A stretch of 64,000 nt of DNA, taken from NCBI GenBank assembly GCA_934500835.1, contig CAKSTR010000001.1:682001-746000 (forward strand), in the 5' to 3' direction. Below the pieces are notes generated by a model. That model saw only the letters and a list, made by a program, of their open reading frames with translations, had not been told where the DNA came from and made no database searches. The DNA comes from an uncultured Paracoccaceae bacterium. Lineage in GTDB: Bacteria > Pseudomonadota > Alphaproteobacteria > Rhodobacterales > Rhodobacteraceae. A program made the translations under genes and the position numbers. This document shows, one piece after another, positions 42,501-51,508 of the stretch (within the stretch, counting starts at the first letter, position 1; each line of letters opens with the position of its first letter).

Positions 42501-43883
42501 ATGAAACCGATCCAACTGATTTCCCCGGCCGATGCCTCGGTCTACCTTGAGCGTCAGCCGCTGACGCCGGAGGCGGCCGAAGCCGCCGTCGCCCGGTCCC
42601 GTGCCGCGCAGGGACCCTGGGCCGCCCGCCCGCTGGACGAGCGTATCGCGCTGGTCAAGGCCGGGGTGGCGAAGCTGACCGGGATGAAGGAAGACATCGC
42701 GAAGGAACTGGCCGGCCAGATGGGCCGCCCGATCCGCTATGGTCAGGGCGAGATGGGCGGCGTGAATGCCCGCACCGACTATATGGCCAGCATCGCGGCC
42801 GAGACGCTGGCCCCGAAGATGATCGAGGATTCCAACGCCTTCCGCCGCTACATCGCGCGCGAAGCCCTTGGGGTGATCTTCGTCATCGCGCCCTGGAACT
42901 ATCCGTTCCTGACCGCGATCAACACCATCGTGCCGGGCCTGATCGCCGGCAATACCATCATCCTGAAACACGCCAGCCAGACCCTGCTGGCCGGCGAACG
43001 TCTGGCGCAGGCTTTCCATGCCGCCGGTATCCCCGAAGATGTGTTCCAGAACGTCGTCCTTGACCACGCCACGACCGAAGGGCTGATTGCCGGCCGCGCC
43101 TTCGACTTCGTGAACTTCACTGGCTCGGTCGGCGGCGGGCAGGCGATTGAACGCGCGGCCGCCGGCACCTTTACCCCGCTTGGGCTGGAACTGGGCGGCA
43201 AGGACCCGGGCTATGTCCGCGCCGATGCCAATCTGGATGCGGCGGTGGACACGCTGATGGACGGGGCGATGTTCAACTCGGGCCAGTGCTGCTGCGGGAT
43301 CGAACGGATCTATGTCCATGAAAGCCTGTATGATGCCTTTGTCGAAAAGGCCGTGGCCTGGGCCAACGGGCTGAAGCTGGGCAATCCGATGGACCCTGAA
43401 ACCACGCTTGGCCCGATGGCCAATGTCCGTTTCGCCAAGGTCGTGCGCGACCAGATCGCCGAGGCGGTGGCCCAGGGGGCAAAACCGCTGATCGACCCGG
43501 CCAGCTTCCCCGCCGATGACGGTGGCGCCTATTTGGCGCCACAGGTGCTGGTGAATGTCAGCCATGACATGCGGGTGATGACCGAAGAAAGCTTTGGCCC
43601 CGTGGTCGGCATCATGAAGGTCTCGGGCGATGACGAGGCGATCCGGCTGATGAACGACAGCCCCTATGGCCTGACCGCCAGCATCTGGACCGACGATTAC
43701 GAGACCGCCGCCACCCTTGGCGCGCAGATCCAGACCGGCACCATCATGATGAACCGCGCCGACTACCTTGATCCGGCCTTGTGCTGGACCGGGTGCAAGG
43801 ATACCGGGCGCGGCGGCTCGCTCTCCTATCTGGGTTACCATTCGGTGACCCGTCCGAAATCCTACCATCTCAAGAAGGTGTGA
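42501..43883 (+). CDS. NAD(P)-dependent aldehyde dehydrogenase
   Basis: 460 aa from ATG 42501 (start 42489 is also in frame but has no ribosome site). Family motifs: IAPWNYPFLTAINTIVPGLIAGNTIILKHAS, FTGSVGGGQAIERAAAG, LELGGKDPGYV (catalytic Glu), and the nucleophile Cys in FNSGQCCCG. ESFGPVVGIMKVSGDDEAIRLMNDSPYGLTASIWT is also standard. Likely oxidises the aldehyde made by the next gene's alcohol dehydrogenase, possibly while still gamma-glutamylated. Confidence 0.94.
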   Translation: MKPIQLISPADASVYLERQPLTPEAAEAAVARSRAAQGPWAARPLDERIALVKAGVAKLTGMKEDIAKELAGQMGRPIRYGQGEMGGVNARTDYMASIAAETLAPKMIEDSNAFRRYIAREALGVIFVIAPWNYPFLTAINTIVPGLIAGNTIILKHASQTLLAGERLAQAFHAAGIPEDVFQNVVLDHATTEGLIAGRAFDFVNFTGSVGGGQAIERAAAGTFTPLGLELGGKDPGYVRADANLDAAVDTLMDGAMFNSGQCCCGIERIYVHESLYDAFVEKAVAWANGLKLGNPMDPETTLGPMANVRFAKVVRDQIAEAVAQGAKPLIDPASFPADDGGAYLAPQVLVNVSHDMRVMTEESFGPVVGIMKVSGDDEAIRLMNDSPYGLTASIWTDDYETAATLGAQIQTGTIMMNRADYLDPALCWTGCKDTGRGGSLSYLGYHSVTRPKSYHLKKV

Positions 43884-43884
43884 C

Positions 43885-45045
43885 ATGTCCCACGAGGTTC
43901 CAAACCGCAACTGGTCCTACCCGACCGCCATCAAGTTCGGCGTCGGCCGGATTGGCGAGCTGGCCGAACATGCCGCCTCGGCGGGGTTGAAAAAGCCGCT
44001 CCTGGTGACCGACAAGGCGCTGGCGGCCTTGCCGATCACCGCCGCCGCGCTGGACGTGCTGGAAAAGGCCGGACTTGGCCGGGCGGTGTTCTCGGACGTG
44101 GACCCGAACCCGAACGAGAAGAACATGGAAGACGGCATCGCCGTCTACAAGGCCGGCAAGCATGACGGCGTGATCTGTTTCGGCGGCGGCTCGGCCCTTG
44201 ACCTGGGCAAGATGATCGCGCTGATGGCCGGCCAGAAGAAAGGCCTCTCGGTCTGGGATCTGGAGGATGTCGACGACTGGTATACCCGCGCCGATGGATC
44301 AAAAATCGCGCCGATCATCGCGGTGCCGACCACGGCGGGAACCGGGTCCGAAGTGGGCCGTGCCGGGGTGCTGACCAACTCCGACACCCACAAGAAGAAG
44401 ATCATCTTCCACCCCGCGCTGATGCCGAAGGTGACCATCTGCGACCCGGCGCTGACCGTGGGGATGCCGAAGTTCATCACTGCCGGCACCGGCATGGATG
44501 CGCTGGCCCATTGCCTTGAGGCCTATTGCAGCCCCTTCTACCACCCGATGAGCCAGGGTATCGCGCTGGAAGGCATGCGGCTGGTGTTCGAGAACCTGCC
44601 GGTCGCCTATGCCAAGCCCGACAATCTTGAGGCCCGCGCCCATATGATGTCTGCCGCCGCCATGGGCGCGGTGGCCTTCCAGAAGGGTCTGGGCGCGATC
44701 CACAGCCTCAGCCATCCCATCGGGGCGGTCTATGGCACCCACCATGGCACCACGAATGCCGTGGTGATGCCGATGGTGCTGGATTTCAACCGCAAGGCCA
44801 TCAAGGACCGCCTTGCAGCCGCCGCCGCCTATTGCGGCATCAAGGGTGGGTTCAAGGGCTTCCGTTCACGGATCATGGACCTGCGGTCCGAACTGGCCAT
44901 CCCGGAAAACCTGACCAAGCTGGGCGTCAAGAACCCCGATCTGGACATGCTGACCGAAATGGCGCTGGAGGATCCTTCCTGCGGCGGCAACCCGATCAAG
45001 ATGACCAAGAAGAACACCCGCGCGCTCTATGAGGCCTGCCTCTGA
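43885..45045 (+). CDS. Iron-containing alcohol dehydrogenase
   Basis: 386 aa. NAD-binding GGGSALDLGKMIAL, VPTTAGTGSEV, and metal-binding His/Asp region TAGTGMDALAHCLEAYCSPFYHP with HSLSHPIGAVYGTHHGTTNAVVMP. Starts one base after the aldehyde dehydrogenase stop with GAAGG ribosome site. Together with it, it would convert an alcohol to an acid in two steps. Confidence 0.93.
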   Translation: MSHEVPNRNWSYPTAIKFGVGRIGELAEHAASAGLKKPLLVTDKALAALPITAAALDVLEKAGLGRAVFSDVDPNPNEKNMEDGIAVYKAGKHDGVICFGGGSALDLGKMIALMAGQKKGLSVWDLEDVDDWYTRADGSKIAPIIAVPTTAGTGSEVGRAGVLTNSDTHKKKIIFHPALMPKVTICDPALTVGMPKFITAGTGMDALAHCLEAYCSPFYHPMSQGIALEGMRLVFENLPVAYAKPDNLEARAHMMSAAAMGAVAFQKGLGAIHSLSHPIGAVYGTHHGTTNAVVMPMVLDFNRKAIKDRLAAAAAYCGIKGGFKGFRSRIMDLRSELAIPENLTKLGVKNPDLDMLTEMALEDPSCGGNPIKMTKKNTRALYEACL

Positions 45046-45120
45046 GGCGGGGCACGTCCGGCGCCTGCGCGTCCTCGCCGGGGTATCCGGTGACGCGCGC
45101 CGGCGCCGGAGGGTGATCGG

Positions 45121-46362
45121 ATGATCCGCCGGGATGACACAGAGATTGCGGTGATCGGCGCCGGGGTCATCGGGCTTGCGGTGGCCGAGCGCCTGCTGGC
45201 CGAGGGGCGCGATGTCACCCTGGTCGACCCCGGCCAGCCCGGCATGGGCTGCAGCTATGGCAACGCCGGGACCATCGCAGATTATGCGGTGGCCCCGGTC
45301 GGCACCCCGGATGTGCTGCGCAACCTGCCCTCGCTTCTGTTCGACCGGATGTCGCCCCTGTCGATCCGGCGCGCGGCATTGCCTGCGCTGGCACCGTGGC
45401 TGATGCGGTTTGCCCGCCAGTCCCTGCCCCACGCCGCGGCCCGCAACGCACGCGCCATTGCTTCGGTGCTGCAGGAGGCCGGGCCGATGTGGCAGGCGCT
45501 GGCCGAACGGGCGGGTGCCGCCGATATCCTGCAGCACCGCGGCTGCCTGTATCTCTACCAGTCCGACACTGCCTATCGGGCCGCAGGGGCCGAACTGGCC
45601 TCGCGCCGGGCGCTTGGGGTGAAGGTGGATCTCCTCGGCCCCGATGACCTGGCCGCGCTGGAACCCGGCCTGCCGCCGATGTCCGGGGCTGCCTTCTTTC
45701 CGCAGGCGATGTTCCTGAACGATCCCGGCCGGATGATGGGCCTGATCGCCGCCCGCGTGCTGACGCAGGCCCGGCTGATCCCCGCTCGCGTCGCAACACT
45801 GGAGCGTCATGTCGATGGCGTCACCCTGCACGGGACAGGGCTTCACCTGCACGCCCGACGGGTGGTGATCGCCGCCGGCGCGCATTCCCGCGCGCTGGCG
45901 CTGATGGCCGGCGACCGGGTGCCGCTGGACACCGAACGCGGCTATCATGTCGAATGGGATATGGCGACGCCCCGGCTGACCCGCCCCGCCTGCCCGACCG
46001 CAAGGGGGTTCTACCTGTGCCCGATGGAGGGCAGGCTGCGGGTGGCGGGGACGGTGGAACTGGGCGGGCTGACTGCCCCGCCCTCGCCCCACCGCATCGC
46101 CCGGCTGATCGAGGGAGCACGGCAGATCTTCCCCGATCTGCCCCCGACACCCGACCGTGAATGGATGGGCTTTCGCCCCAGCCTGCCCGACAGCCTGCCG
46201 GTGATCGGCCCCTCGCAAGGCGGGGCCGAGGTGATCCATGCCTATGGCCATGGTCATCTGGGCGTGACCATGGCTCCGGTGACGGCGCGGATCGTCGCCG
46301 ATCTGGTCGCCGGCCGGTCGCCGCATATCGACCTGACCCCGGTGCTGCCGAACCGCTTCTGA
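45121..46362 (+). CDS. FAD-dependent oxidoreductase, DAO/DadA family
   Basis: 413 aa. FAD Rossmann motif IAVIGAGVIGLAVAERLLAEGRDVTLVDPGQPGMGCSYGNAG and C-terminal PSLPDSLPVIGPSQGGAEVIHAYGHGHLGVTMAP match DadA-type D-amino acid dehydrogenases and glycine/sarcosine oxidases. GGAGGG ribosome site before ATG 45121. It may oxidise the amino acid left after the glutamylation branch (for example a glycine-type product) or a D-amino acid. Last gene of the TRAP island; a strong terminator follows. Confidence 0.88.
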   Translation: MIRRDDTEIAVIGAGVIGLAVAERLLAEGRDVTLVDPGQPGMGCSYGNAGTIADYAVAPVGTPDVLRNLPSLLFDRMSPLSIRRAALPALAPWLMRFARQSLPHAAARNARAIASVLQEAGPMWQALAERAGAADILQHRGCLYLYQSDTAYRAAGAELASRRALGVKVDLLGPDDLAALEPGLPPMSGAAFFPQAMFLNDPGRMMGLIAARVLTQARLIPARVATLERHVDGVTLHGTGLHLHARRVVIAAGAHSRALALMAGDRVPLDTERGYHVEWDMATPRLTRPACPTARGFYLCPMEGRLRVAGTVELGGLTAPPSPHRIARLIEGARQIFPDLPPTPDREWMGFRPSLPDSLPVIGPSQGGAEVIHAYGHGHLGVTMAPVTARIVADLVAGRSPHIDLTPVLPNRF

Positions 46363-46389
46363 CGCCGGCAGCCCCTGCGCAAAAAAGCA

Positions 46390-46420
46390 AAAGCCCGCCC
46401 GGTGATCCCGGGCGGGCTTT
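46390..46420. terminator. Bidirectional intrinsic terminator
   Basis: Thirteen-base-pair stem AAAGCCCGCCCGG/CCGGGCGGGCTTT with a five-base loop. An A-rich stretch lies on the left and TTT on the right. It separates the convergent DAO-type and TerC genes and would end both transcripts. Confidence 0.88.
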
Positions 46421-46443
46421 GTCCGTTTCGGACCGTCAGCGGC

Positions 46444-47139
46444 TCAGTGTTTGACCGAGCACATCCCCGCCGGCATGTAATCGAAGACCTGGTTCATCTT
46501 CCAGTCGATGTCGCAGCCGCCGTCCCACATCATCTTCAGCGCGACATAAAGGATGATGAGAAGCCCGACATAGGCGATCCAGCGGTGCTTGTTCAGCAGG
46601 CGCGCGATGAAGGTGGCGGCAAAGCCCATCAGCGCGACCGACAGGATCAGGCCGATGATCAGGACGGTCGGGTGGCCATGCGCAGCACCGGCCACCGCCA
46701 GCACGTTGTCCAGACTCATCGACACATCGGCGATGACGATCTGCGTGGCGGCCTGGGCAAAGGTCTTGCGCGGCGCATTCCCCGCCACATCGCCGTCCTT
46801 GTCGAGGTCCTCGGCCGTCAGCGCCTCGGTTGCCTCGTGGTGCTGCTCGTGCCCGCCTTCGCGCAGCTCGCGCCACATCTTCCAGCACACCCAGAGCAGA
46901 AGGATGCCGCCCGCCAGCAGAAGTCCGACGATGGCCAGAAGCTGCGTGGTCAAGAGGGCGAAGCCGATCCGCATGATCGTGGCGGCGATGATGCCGACCA
47001 GGATCGCCTTGCCCCGCTGCTCTTTCGGCAGGCCGGCCGCGGCAAGCCCGATGACGATGGCGTTGTCGCCGGCAAGAACAAGGTCGATGCCGATGACCTG
47101 CAGAAGGGCCATGAAGCCCTGATAGGTGAAGATTTCCAT
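46444..47139 (-). CDS. TerC-family integral membrane protein
   Basis: 231 aa with about six membrane segments. The conserved Asp-Asn repeats are in VLAGDNAIVIGLAA and SMSLDNVLAVAG, as in TerC/Alx-type tellurium-resistance or manganese-efflux proteins. A polar insert with HEQHHEATEALTAEDLDKDGD, which contains an EF-hand-like DKDGD run, lies between helices; Ca2+ or Mn2+ binding there is possible. The roughly 200-base leader has a hairpin (GGTGGC/GCCACC at 47184-47210) but no recognisable yybP-ykoY riboswitch. Confidence 0.9.
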   Translation of the reverse strand: MEIFTYQGFMALLQVIGIDLVLAGDNAIVIGLAAAGLPKEQRGKAILVGIIAATIMRIGFALLTTQLLAIVGLLLAGGILLLWVCWKMWRELREGGHEQHHEATEALTAEDLDKDGDVAGNAPRKTFAQAATQIVIADVSMSLDNVLAVAGAAHGHPTVLIIGLILSVALMGFAATFIARLLNKHRWIAYVGLLIILYVALKMMWDGGCDIDWKMNQVFDYMPAGMCSVKH

Positions 47140-47337
47140 AACTGTCCCGGATTGCGCTGCGCTTTTTGCGGTAACTAGGGTCTGGTGGCATCAGGATCAA
47201 CGGTGCCACCACCTGTTTTTGCGTTTGTCGCACGATTTCGTGCCATTGCCCGCGATCTTTCGCTGACGGCAAAGCTTTTCCTTGCCCCCCGCTGCCGCTA
47301 GTCTGGCGGCAGAGGCGCCTGTCGCCCGGGATGCACG

Positions 47338-48684
47338 ATGTCTTTCCTGTTCTTCGAGCATGTGCTGGTCGTTCTGGGCGTTCTGGCTGTCGCCGTCTCG
47401 GTGATGATGGCGCTGCAACGGTCGCGCAGCCCGCAATCCTCGGCCGCGTGGATCCTGTTCATCATCCTGCTGCCCTATGTCGCGGTGCCGCTGTTCATCG
47501 CCCTTGGCTTTCGCAAGGAACGGCGGCGACATGCCCTGCCGTTCGGGTCGGGGACAACGGGACCGATGCGCCCCGGGCCTGCGCCGGTGTTTACCGCCCT
47601 TGGCTGCCCCGCACCGGCCGGCGGCAACCGGATCGACTTTCACGACACCCCGCAGGAGGCGGCGGCCGCGTTGCAGGCGCTGCTGGCCTCAGCCCGAAGC
47701 CGGGTGGATGTGCTTCTCTACATCGTCGCCCGCGACGACAGCGGCCGTGCCTTCATCCACCGGCTGACCGAATTGGCCCGCAGCGGGGTCGAGGTCAGGC
47801 TGATGCTGGACTGGCTGGGATCGCTGCACCGGCCACGGGCCGAACTTGCGGCGCTGCGGGCCGCCGGCGGCGAGGTCCATTACTTCTCGCCCTTTCCGGC
47901 GCTGGTGGACCGCGGCCGGCTGAACCTGCGCAACCATCGCAAGCTGGTGATGATCGATGGCCGGCAGGCCTGGGCCGGCGGGCGGAATGTGGGGGATGAA
48001 TATCTCGCCTCGCCGCCGGGCGCATGGCGCGATCTCAGCTTCACCGTCGAGGGGCCGCTTCTGAAGCAGTTGGTCACACTCTTCCGCGCGGATTGGGCGG
48101 TGACGCGCTGCGACCCGGGCGACCTGCAGGCCACCGACACCGCCGCCGGCAGGGCCGAGTTGCAACTGGTGCCAGCCGGACCGGACGACCCCGACGACAG
48201 GCTGCATGACGGGCTGGTGGCGGCAATTCACCGCGCCGACCGCAGGGTCTGGATCGTGACGCCCTATTTCGTGCCGTCCGAGCCATTGTCAGGCGCGCTT
48301 TGCACCGCCTCGCGGCGCGGGGTGGATGTCCGCGTCGTGATCCCGCGCCGGTCCAACCAGTGGACCGCCGATCTGGCCCGCGGCGCCTATCTGCGCGATG
48401 CCAGCGGGGCCGGGGTGCGCATCCTGTGCCAGCCGCAGGGCATGCTGCATGCCAAATGCCTGCTGATCGACGACCTCGCCCTGACCGGCTCGGCCAATTT
48501 CGACATCCGCTCGATGCTTCTGAACTTCGAGATGATGGTCGCCTGCCACGATCCCACAACCGTGGCGGCGCTTGAGACCCGGATCGAGGCGCTTGCGGCG
48601 GGCTGCGACGAAGGGCTGCCCGTCTCGGGGCGGTTGCGGCGGCTGGCCGAAGGGGTGATGCGGTTGGGGGCGCCGATCCTGTGA
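47338..48684 (+). CDS. Cardiolipin synthase-like phospholipase D family protein
   Basis: 448 aa. Two N-terminal membrane helices (FLFFEHVLVVLGVLAVAVSVMMAL; AAWILFIILLPYVAVPLFIALGF) are followed by two HKD catalytic motifs: NHRKLVMIDGRQAWAGGRN and HAKCLLIDDLALTGSANFD. Such proteins join two phospholipids to form cardiolipin. Overlaps the next gene by four bases (GTGA). No clear Shine-Dalgarno was seen. Confidence 0.92.
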   Translation: MSFLFFEHVLVVLGVLAVAVSVMMALQRSRSPQSSAAWILFIILLPYVAVPLFIALGFRKERRRHALPFGSGTTGPMRPGPAPVFTALGCPAPAGGNRIDFHDTPQEAAAALQALLASARSRVDVLLYIVARDDSGRAFIHRLTELARSGVEVRLMLDWLGSLHRPRAELAALRAAGGEVHYFSPFPALVDRGRLNLRNHRKLVMIDGRQAWAGGRNVGDEYLASPPGAWRDLSFTVEGPLLKQLVTLFRADWAVTRCDPGDLQATDTAAGRAELQLVPAGPDDPDDRLHDGLVAAIHRADRRVWIVTPYFVPSEPLSGALCTASRRGVDVRVVIPRRSNQWTADLARGAYLRDASGAGVRILCQPQGMLHAKCLLIDDLALTGSANFDIRSMLLNFEMMVACHDPTTVAALETRIEALAAGCDEGLPVSGRLRRLAEGVMRLGAPIL

Positions 48685-49403
48685 GCACATCCCCGTCCGA
48701 TCCGCTGCGCATTGCCAGCTACAACATCCGCAAGGCGGTGGGGACCGATCGCCGCCGCGACCCCGCCCGCATCCTGCGGGTGATCGCCGAAACCGGGGCC
48801 GAGGTGGTGCTGTTGCAAGAGGCCGACCTGCGCCTGCCGCCGCGCCGGCCGGTGCTGGACAGCGCCGCCATCCGCGCCGCAACCGGGCTGGAGCCGGTGG
48901 GGCTGGACCATGGCCGCATCTCGCTTGGCTGGCACGGCAACGCGGTGCTGGCGGCCCCCGGGATCGAGGTCACGGGCGTGCGGCTGCACGACCTGCCGGG
49001 GCTGGAGCCGCGCGGCTGCATCTCGGTCGAGATGATGCGGAACGGCAAGGCGTTCAGGGTGGTGGGCGTGCATCTGGGGCTGCTGCGCAGCTCGCGCCGG
49101 CTGCAGCTGACGGCGGTCCTGGGCTTTCTGCAGGACGGCGACGCGATGCCCACGCTGATCGCGGGGGATTTCAACGAACGCTCGCTGGCGGTGGGTCTGG
49201 GCCGGCTGGCACGGCAGTTCCGCATCCTGTCGGGCGGGCCGAGTTATCACAGCCGCTGGCCGGTCTTCGCGCTGGACCGCATGGCGGTGACGGCCGAGTT
49301 CCGGCCCCTGCGGATGAAGGTTCACCGCAGCGCCGAGGCCGACCGGGCCTCGGACCATCTGCCACTGGTGGGAGAGTTCCTGCTGGCCCCGCAGGGCGGC
49401 TAA
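48681..49403 (+). CDS. Endonuclease/exonuclease/phosphatase (EEP) family protein
   Basis: 240 aa with GTG start overlapping the cardiolipin synthase stop. EEP motifs: LRIASYNIRKA (catalytic Asn), VVLLQEADL (metal-binding Glu), LIAGDFNE (Asp/Asn), and C-terminal ASDHLPLVGEF (catalytic His). Members near cls in other bacteria are thought to act in phospholipid metabolism rather than on DNA; that is an inference here. Its stop overlaps the convergent PfkB gene stop. Confidence 0.88.
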   Translation: MSTSPSDPLRIASYNIRKAVGTDRRRDPARILRVIAETGAEVVLLQEADLRLPPRRPVLDSAAIRAATGLEPVGLDHGRISLGWHGNAVLAAPGIEVTGVRLHDLPGLEPRGCISVEMMRNGKAFRVVGVHLGLLRSSRRLQLTAVLGFLQDGDAMPTLIAGDFNERSLAVGLGRLARQFRILSGGPSYHSRWPVFALDRMAVTAEFRPLRMKVHRSAEADRASDHLPLVGEFLLAPQGG

Positions 49404-50350
49404 AGCGGGCTGGCCGTGGTGTCGGGCCGCAGGCGCATGACATCCTCGGGCCGGCAAAGCTGGGTGGCGTCGGTCATCACCGCAGCGGCGGCGGCGGCGG
49501 CGCCCATGGCCAGCGCCTCGGCATCGTCCTGGCCGCGGGCCATGGCCAGAACCAGCGCCGCGACAAAGCTGTCGCCGGCACCGACGGTGGACCTCACCCG
49601 CACCTTCGGGGCCGGCGAAAAGAGACGGCGGTCGGCCGTGGCCAGCACATTGCCGTCGGCACCGCGGGCGACCACCACTTTCCGTGCCACGCCGCGCCGG
49701 GCCAGACCTTGCGCGAAATCGGCAGTTTCCTCGCGGCTGCCGAGCGTGCCTCCGGCCAGGCCCTCGGCCTCTTCGCTGTCCATCCGCAACACTTCAAGAC
49801 TGGGGATCGGATGGGCCACCGCTTCGCTGAGGGGTTTGCCCGAAGTGTCCAGCACCACCCGGCTGCCGGGCATCGATCCGGCCAGCTGGGCGGGAAAATC
49901 GGCAGGCACGCCGGGCGGCTGGCTGCCCGAGATCACCGACAGCCCACCCGGACGCGACGTGGCCCGCAAAAGGGTGAAGACGCGCGCGCGTTCGGCCTCG
50001 CCCCAGACCGGGCCGGGCAGCATGAAGCGGTATTGCCTGCCGGTCTTTCGTTCGGTGACGGTCAGCGATTGCCTGGTCTCGCCGGGGCCCAGGATCGACA
50101 GGAAGGTGATATTGGCCGCCCGGATCAGCCCGGCCAGCCGGTCGCCGGTCAGCCCGCCGATGGCGACCAGCGCAAGGCTGTCACCGCCAAGGGCGCGGAT
50201 GGCGCGGCTGACGTTCAGACCGCCGCCGCCGGGGTCCAGCAAAGGCTCGGAGCAGCGCAGTTTCTGGCCGGAAATGACCTCGGGCACCTCGGCCGCCATG
50301 TCCAGCGCGGGGTTCAGGGTCAGGGTCAGGATCGGGATTTGCTCGGGCAT
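49400..50350 (-). CDS. PfkB-family carbohydrate kinase (1-phosphofructokinase-like)
   Basis: 316 aa. ILTLTLNPALDMAAEVPEVISGQKLRC is the PfkB/FruK/LacC N-terminal signature. GGGGLNVSRAIRALGG and the C-terminal ATP/catalytic motif VRSTVGAGDSFVAALVLAMARG (Asp base) complete the family. Substrate could be fructose-6-phosphate (PfkB), fructose-1-phosphate or tagatose-6-phosphate; no neighbouring sugar genes decide this. Confidence 0.92.
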   Translation of the reverse strand: MPEQIPILTLTLNPALDMAAEVPEVISGQKLRCSEPLLDPGGGGLNVSRAIRALGGDSLALVAIGGLTGDRLAGLIRAANITFLSILGPGETRQSLTVTERKTGRQYRFMLPGPVWGEAERARVFTLLRATSRPGGLSVISGSQPPGVPADFPAQLAGSMPGSRVVLDTSGKPLSEAVAHPIPSLEVLRMDSEEAEGLAGGTLGSREETADFAQGLARRGVARKVVVARGADGNVLATADRRLFSPAPKVRVRSTVGAGDSFVAALVLAMARGQDDAEALAMGAAAAAAAVMTDATQLCRPEDVMRLRPDTTASPL

Positions 50351-50472
50351 CGGGGGCCCTCCGGGGCAGACGGCAGCGTGATGTTATCGCTACCATAACC
50401 CGCGTGGCCGGCAGAGGGAACACCCCGCGTCGCCCTTGCCGGCAACCGGCAGGGGACGGGCGGGCTGCGGGT

Positions 50473-51405
50473 TCAGCCCTCCAGCAGGTGCTGGTAGCTT
50501 TGCGGCGCGAAGCGGAAGCCTTCCTCCCCGGCCTCGGCATATCCCACAGCCGGGAAGGGCATATGATAGCCGATGAAGGGAATCCGGTCTGCGGCGATCA
50601 TGCCGAACACGGTCTTGCGGCTTTGCGCCGCCAAAGCCTTGTCGGCGTCGAAGCGCACCTCCCAATCGGGGCGCTGCAACGAGAACACATAGTGGTTGGC
50701 GGTATCTGCCGTGAGCACCAGCCTTTGGCCCGAGGAATCAAGCATGTAGATCATGTGCCCCGGCGTATGGCCGGGGGCCAGAACGGCGGTGATCCCGGAC
50801 GCCGCAGCGCCGCCATCGTCAAGGAAGGTCATTCGGTCGTTCAGCGGGCGGACGTTCCTGTCGAACCCCTCGTTTCCGGCGGCAGACCAGTGATTGTGCT
50901 CGACCGCGCCGGTGATGTAGCGCGCCTTCGGATAGGCCGGGGTCACGCCGTCCGCAGCCATCAGCCCGCCAATATGGTCGCCGTGCATATGGGTCAGCAC
51001 CACGGCATCGACCTGTTCCGCCGAGATCCCGGCGGCAGCCAGCGCCACCCCGGTGCCTTCGGCATTCAGCCCGGTGTCGAACAGGATCAACTCGGCCCCG
51101 GTGTTCACCAGGACCGGGGTGAAGAAGTTCTGCGTCCGGTCGGCGGGGATGAAATTCAGCGCGGCAAGGGCCGCGAAATCCTCGGGAGTTGCGTTGGTGC
51201 CGAAGGTTTCCTGCGGATTTTCGGTGGTGCGGGTGCCGGCAAGCAGGCAGGTGACCTCGAAGTCGCCAACCAGGAAGCGATGGAAACGGGGCACGGATTT
51301 GCCCTGCTTGTCGGCCTTGGCCTGCGCCGGCGCCGCGCCAAGCAACGGGGCGATCGGCAGGGCGGCGGCGGCGATCAGCGCGTGACGGCGGGAAAGCGGG
51401 GTCAT
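50473..51405 (-). CDS. MBL-fold metallohydrolase, exported (Tat)
   Basis: 310 aa from ATG 51405 with AGGAGG site. Twin-arginine leader LSRRHALIAAAALP ending APAQA. Metal motif LTHMHGDHIGGL (HxHxDH), LAPGHTPGHMIYML and TADTA give the di-metal centre of the metallo-beta-lactamase fold. PRFHRFLVGDFEVTCLLAG suggests the quorum-quenching/lactonase-like or alkylsulfatase-neighbour subgroup, but this is uncertain. With a LuxI nearby a lactonase is a thought, 38 kb away and unsupported. Confidence 0.9.
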   Translation of the reverse strand: MTPLSRRHALIAAAALPIAPLLGAAPAQAKADKQGKSVPRFHRFLVGDFEVTCLLAGTRTTENPQETFGTNATPEDFAALAALNFIPADRTQNFFTPVLVNTGAELILFDTGLNAEGTGVALAAAGISAEQVDAVVLTHMHGDHIGGLMAADGVTPAYPKARYITGAVEHNHWSAAGNEGFDRNVRPLNDRMTFLDDGGAAASGITAVLAPGHTPGHMIYMLDSSGQRLVLTADTANHYVFSLQRPDWEVRFDADKALAAQSRKTVFGMIAADRIPFIGYHMPFPAVGYAEAGEEGFRFAPQSYQHLLEG

Positions 51406-51508
51406 GCGGTCCTCCTGTGATGGATGCCTGCAAGGATAGGCCGACGGGCCGCCATCCCGCTTCACAGAGGCGTCATCCCCCGTGCGGGAGCGCACAAGGC
51501 GCTGTGCG

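Noticed and set aside
47140..47337. yybP-ykoY manganese riboswitch upstream of the TerC gene
   Set aside because: The family often has one. I found only a single GGTGGC/GCCACC hairpin and not the conserved riboswitch core, so I do not call it.
50473..51405. MBL-fold protein as a quorum-quenching lactonase linked to LuxI
   Set aside because: The motif is shared by all MBL hydrolases and the locus is 38 kb from luxI. There is no specific evidence.
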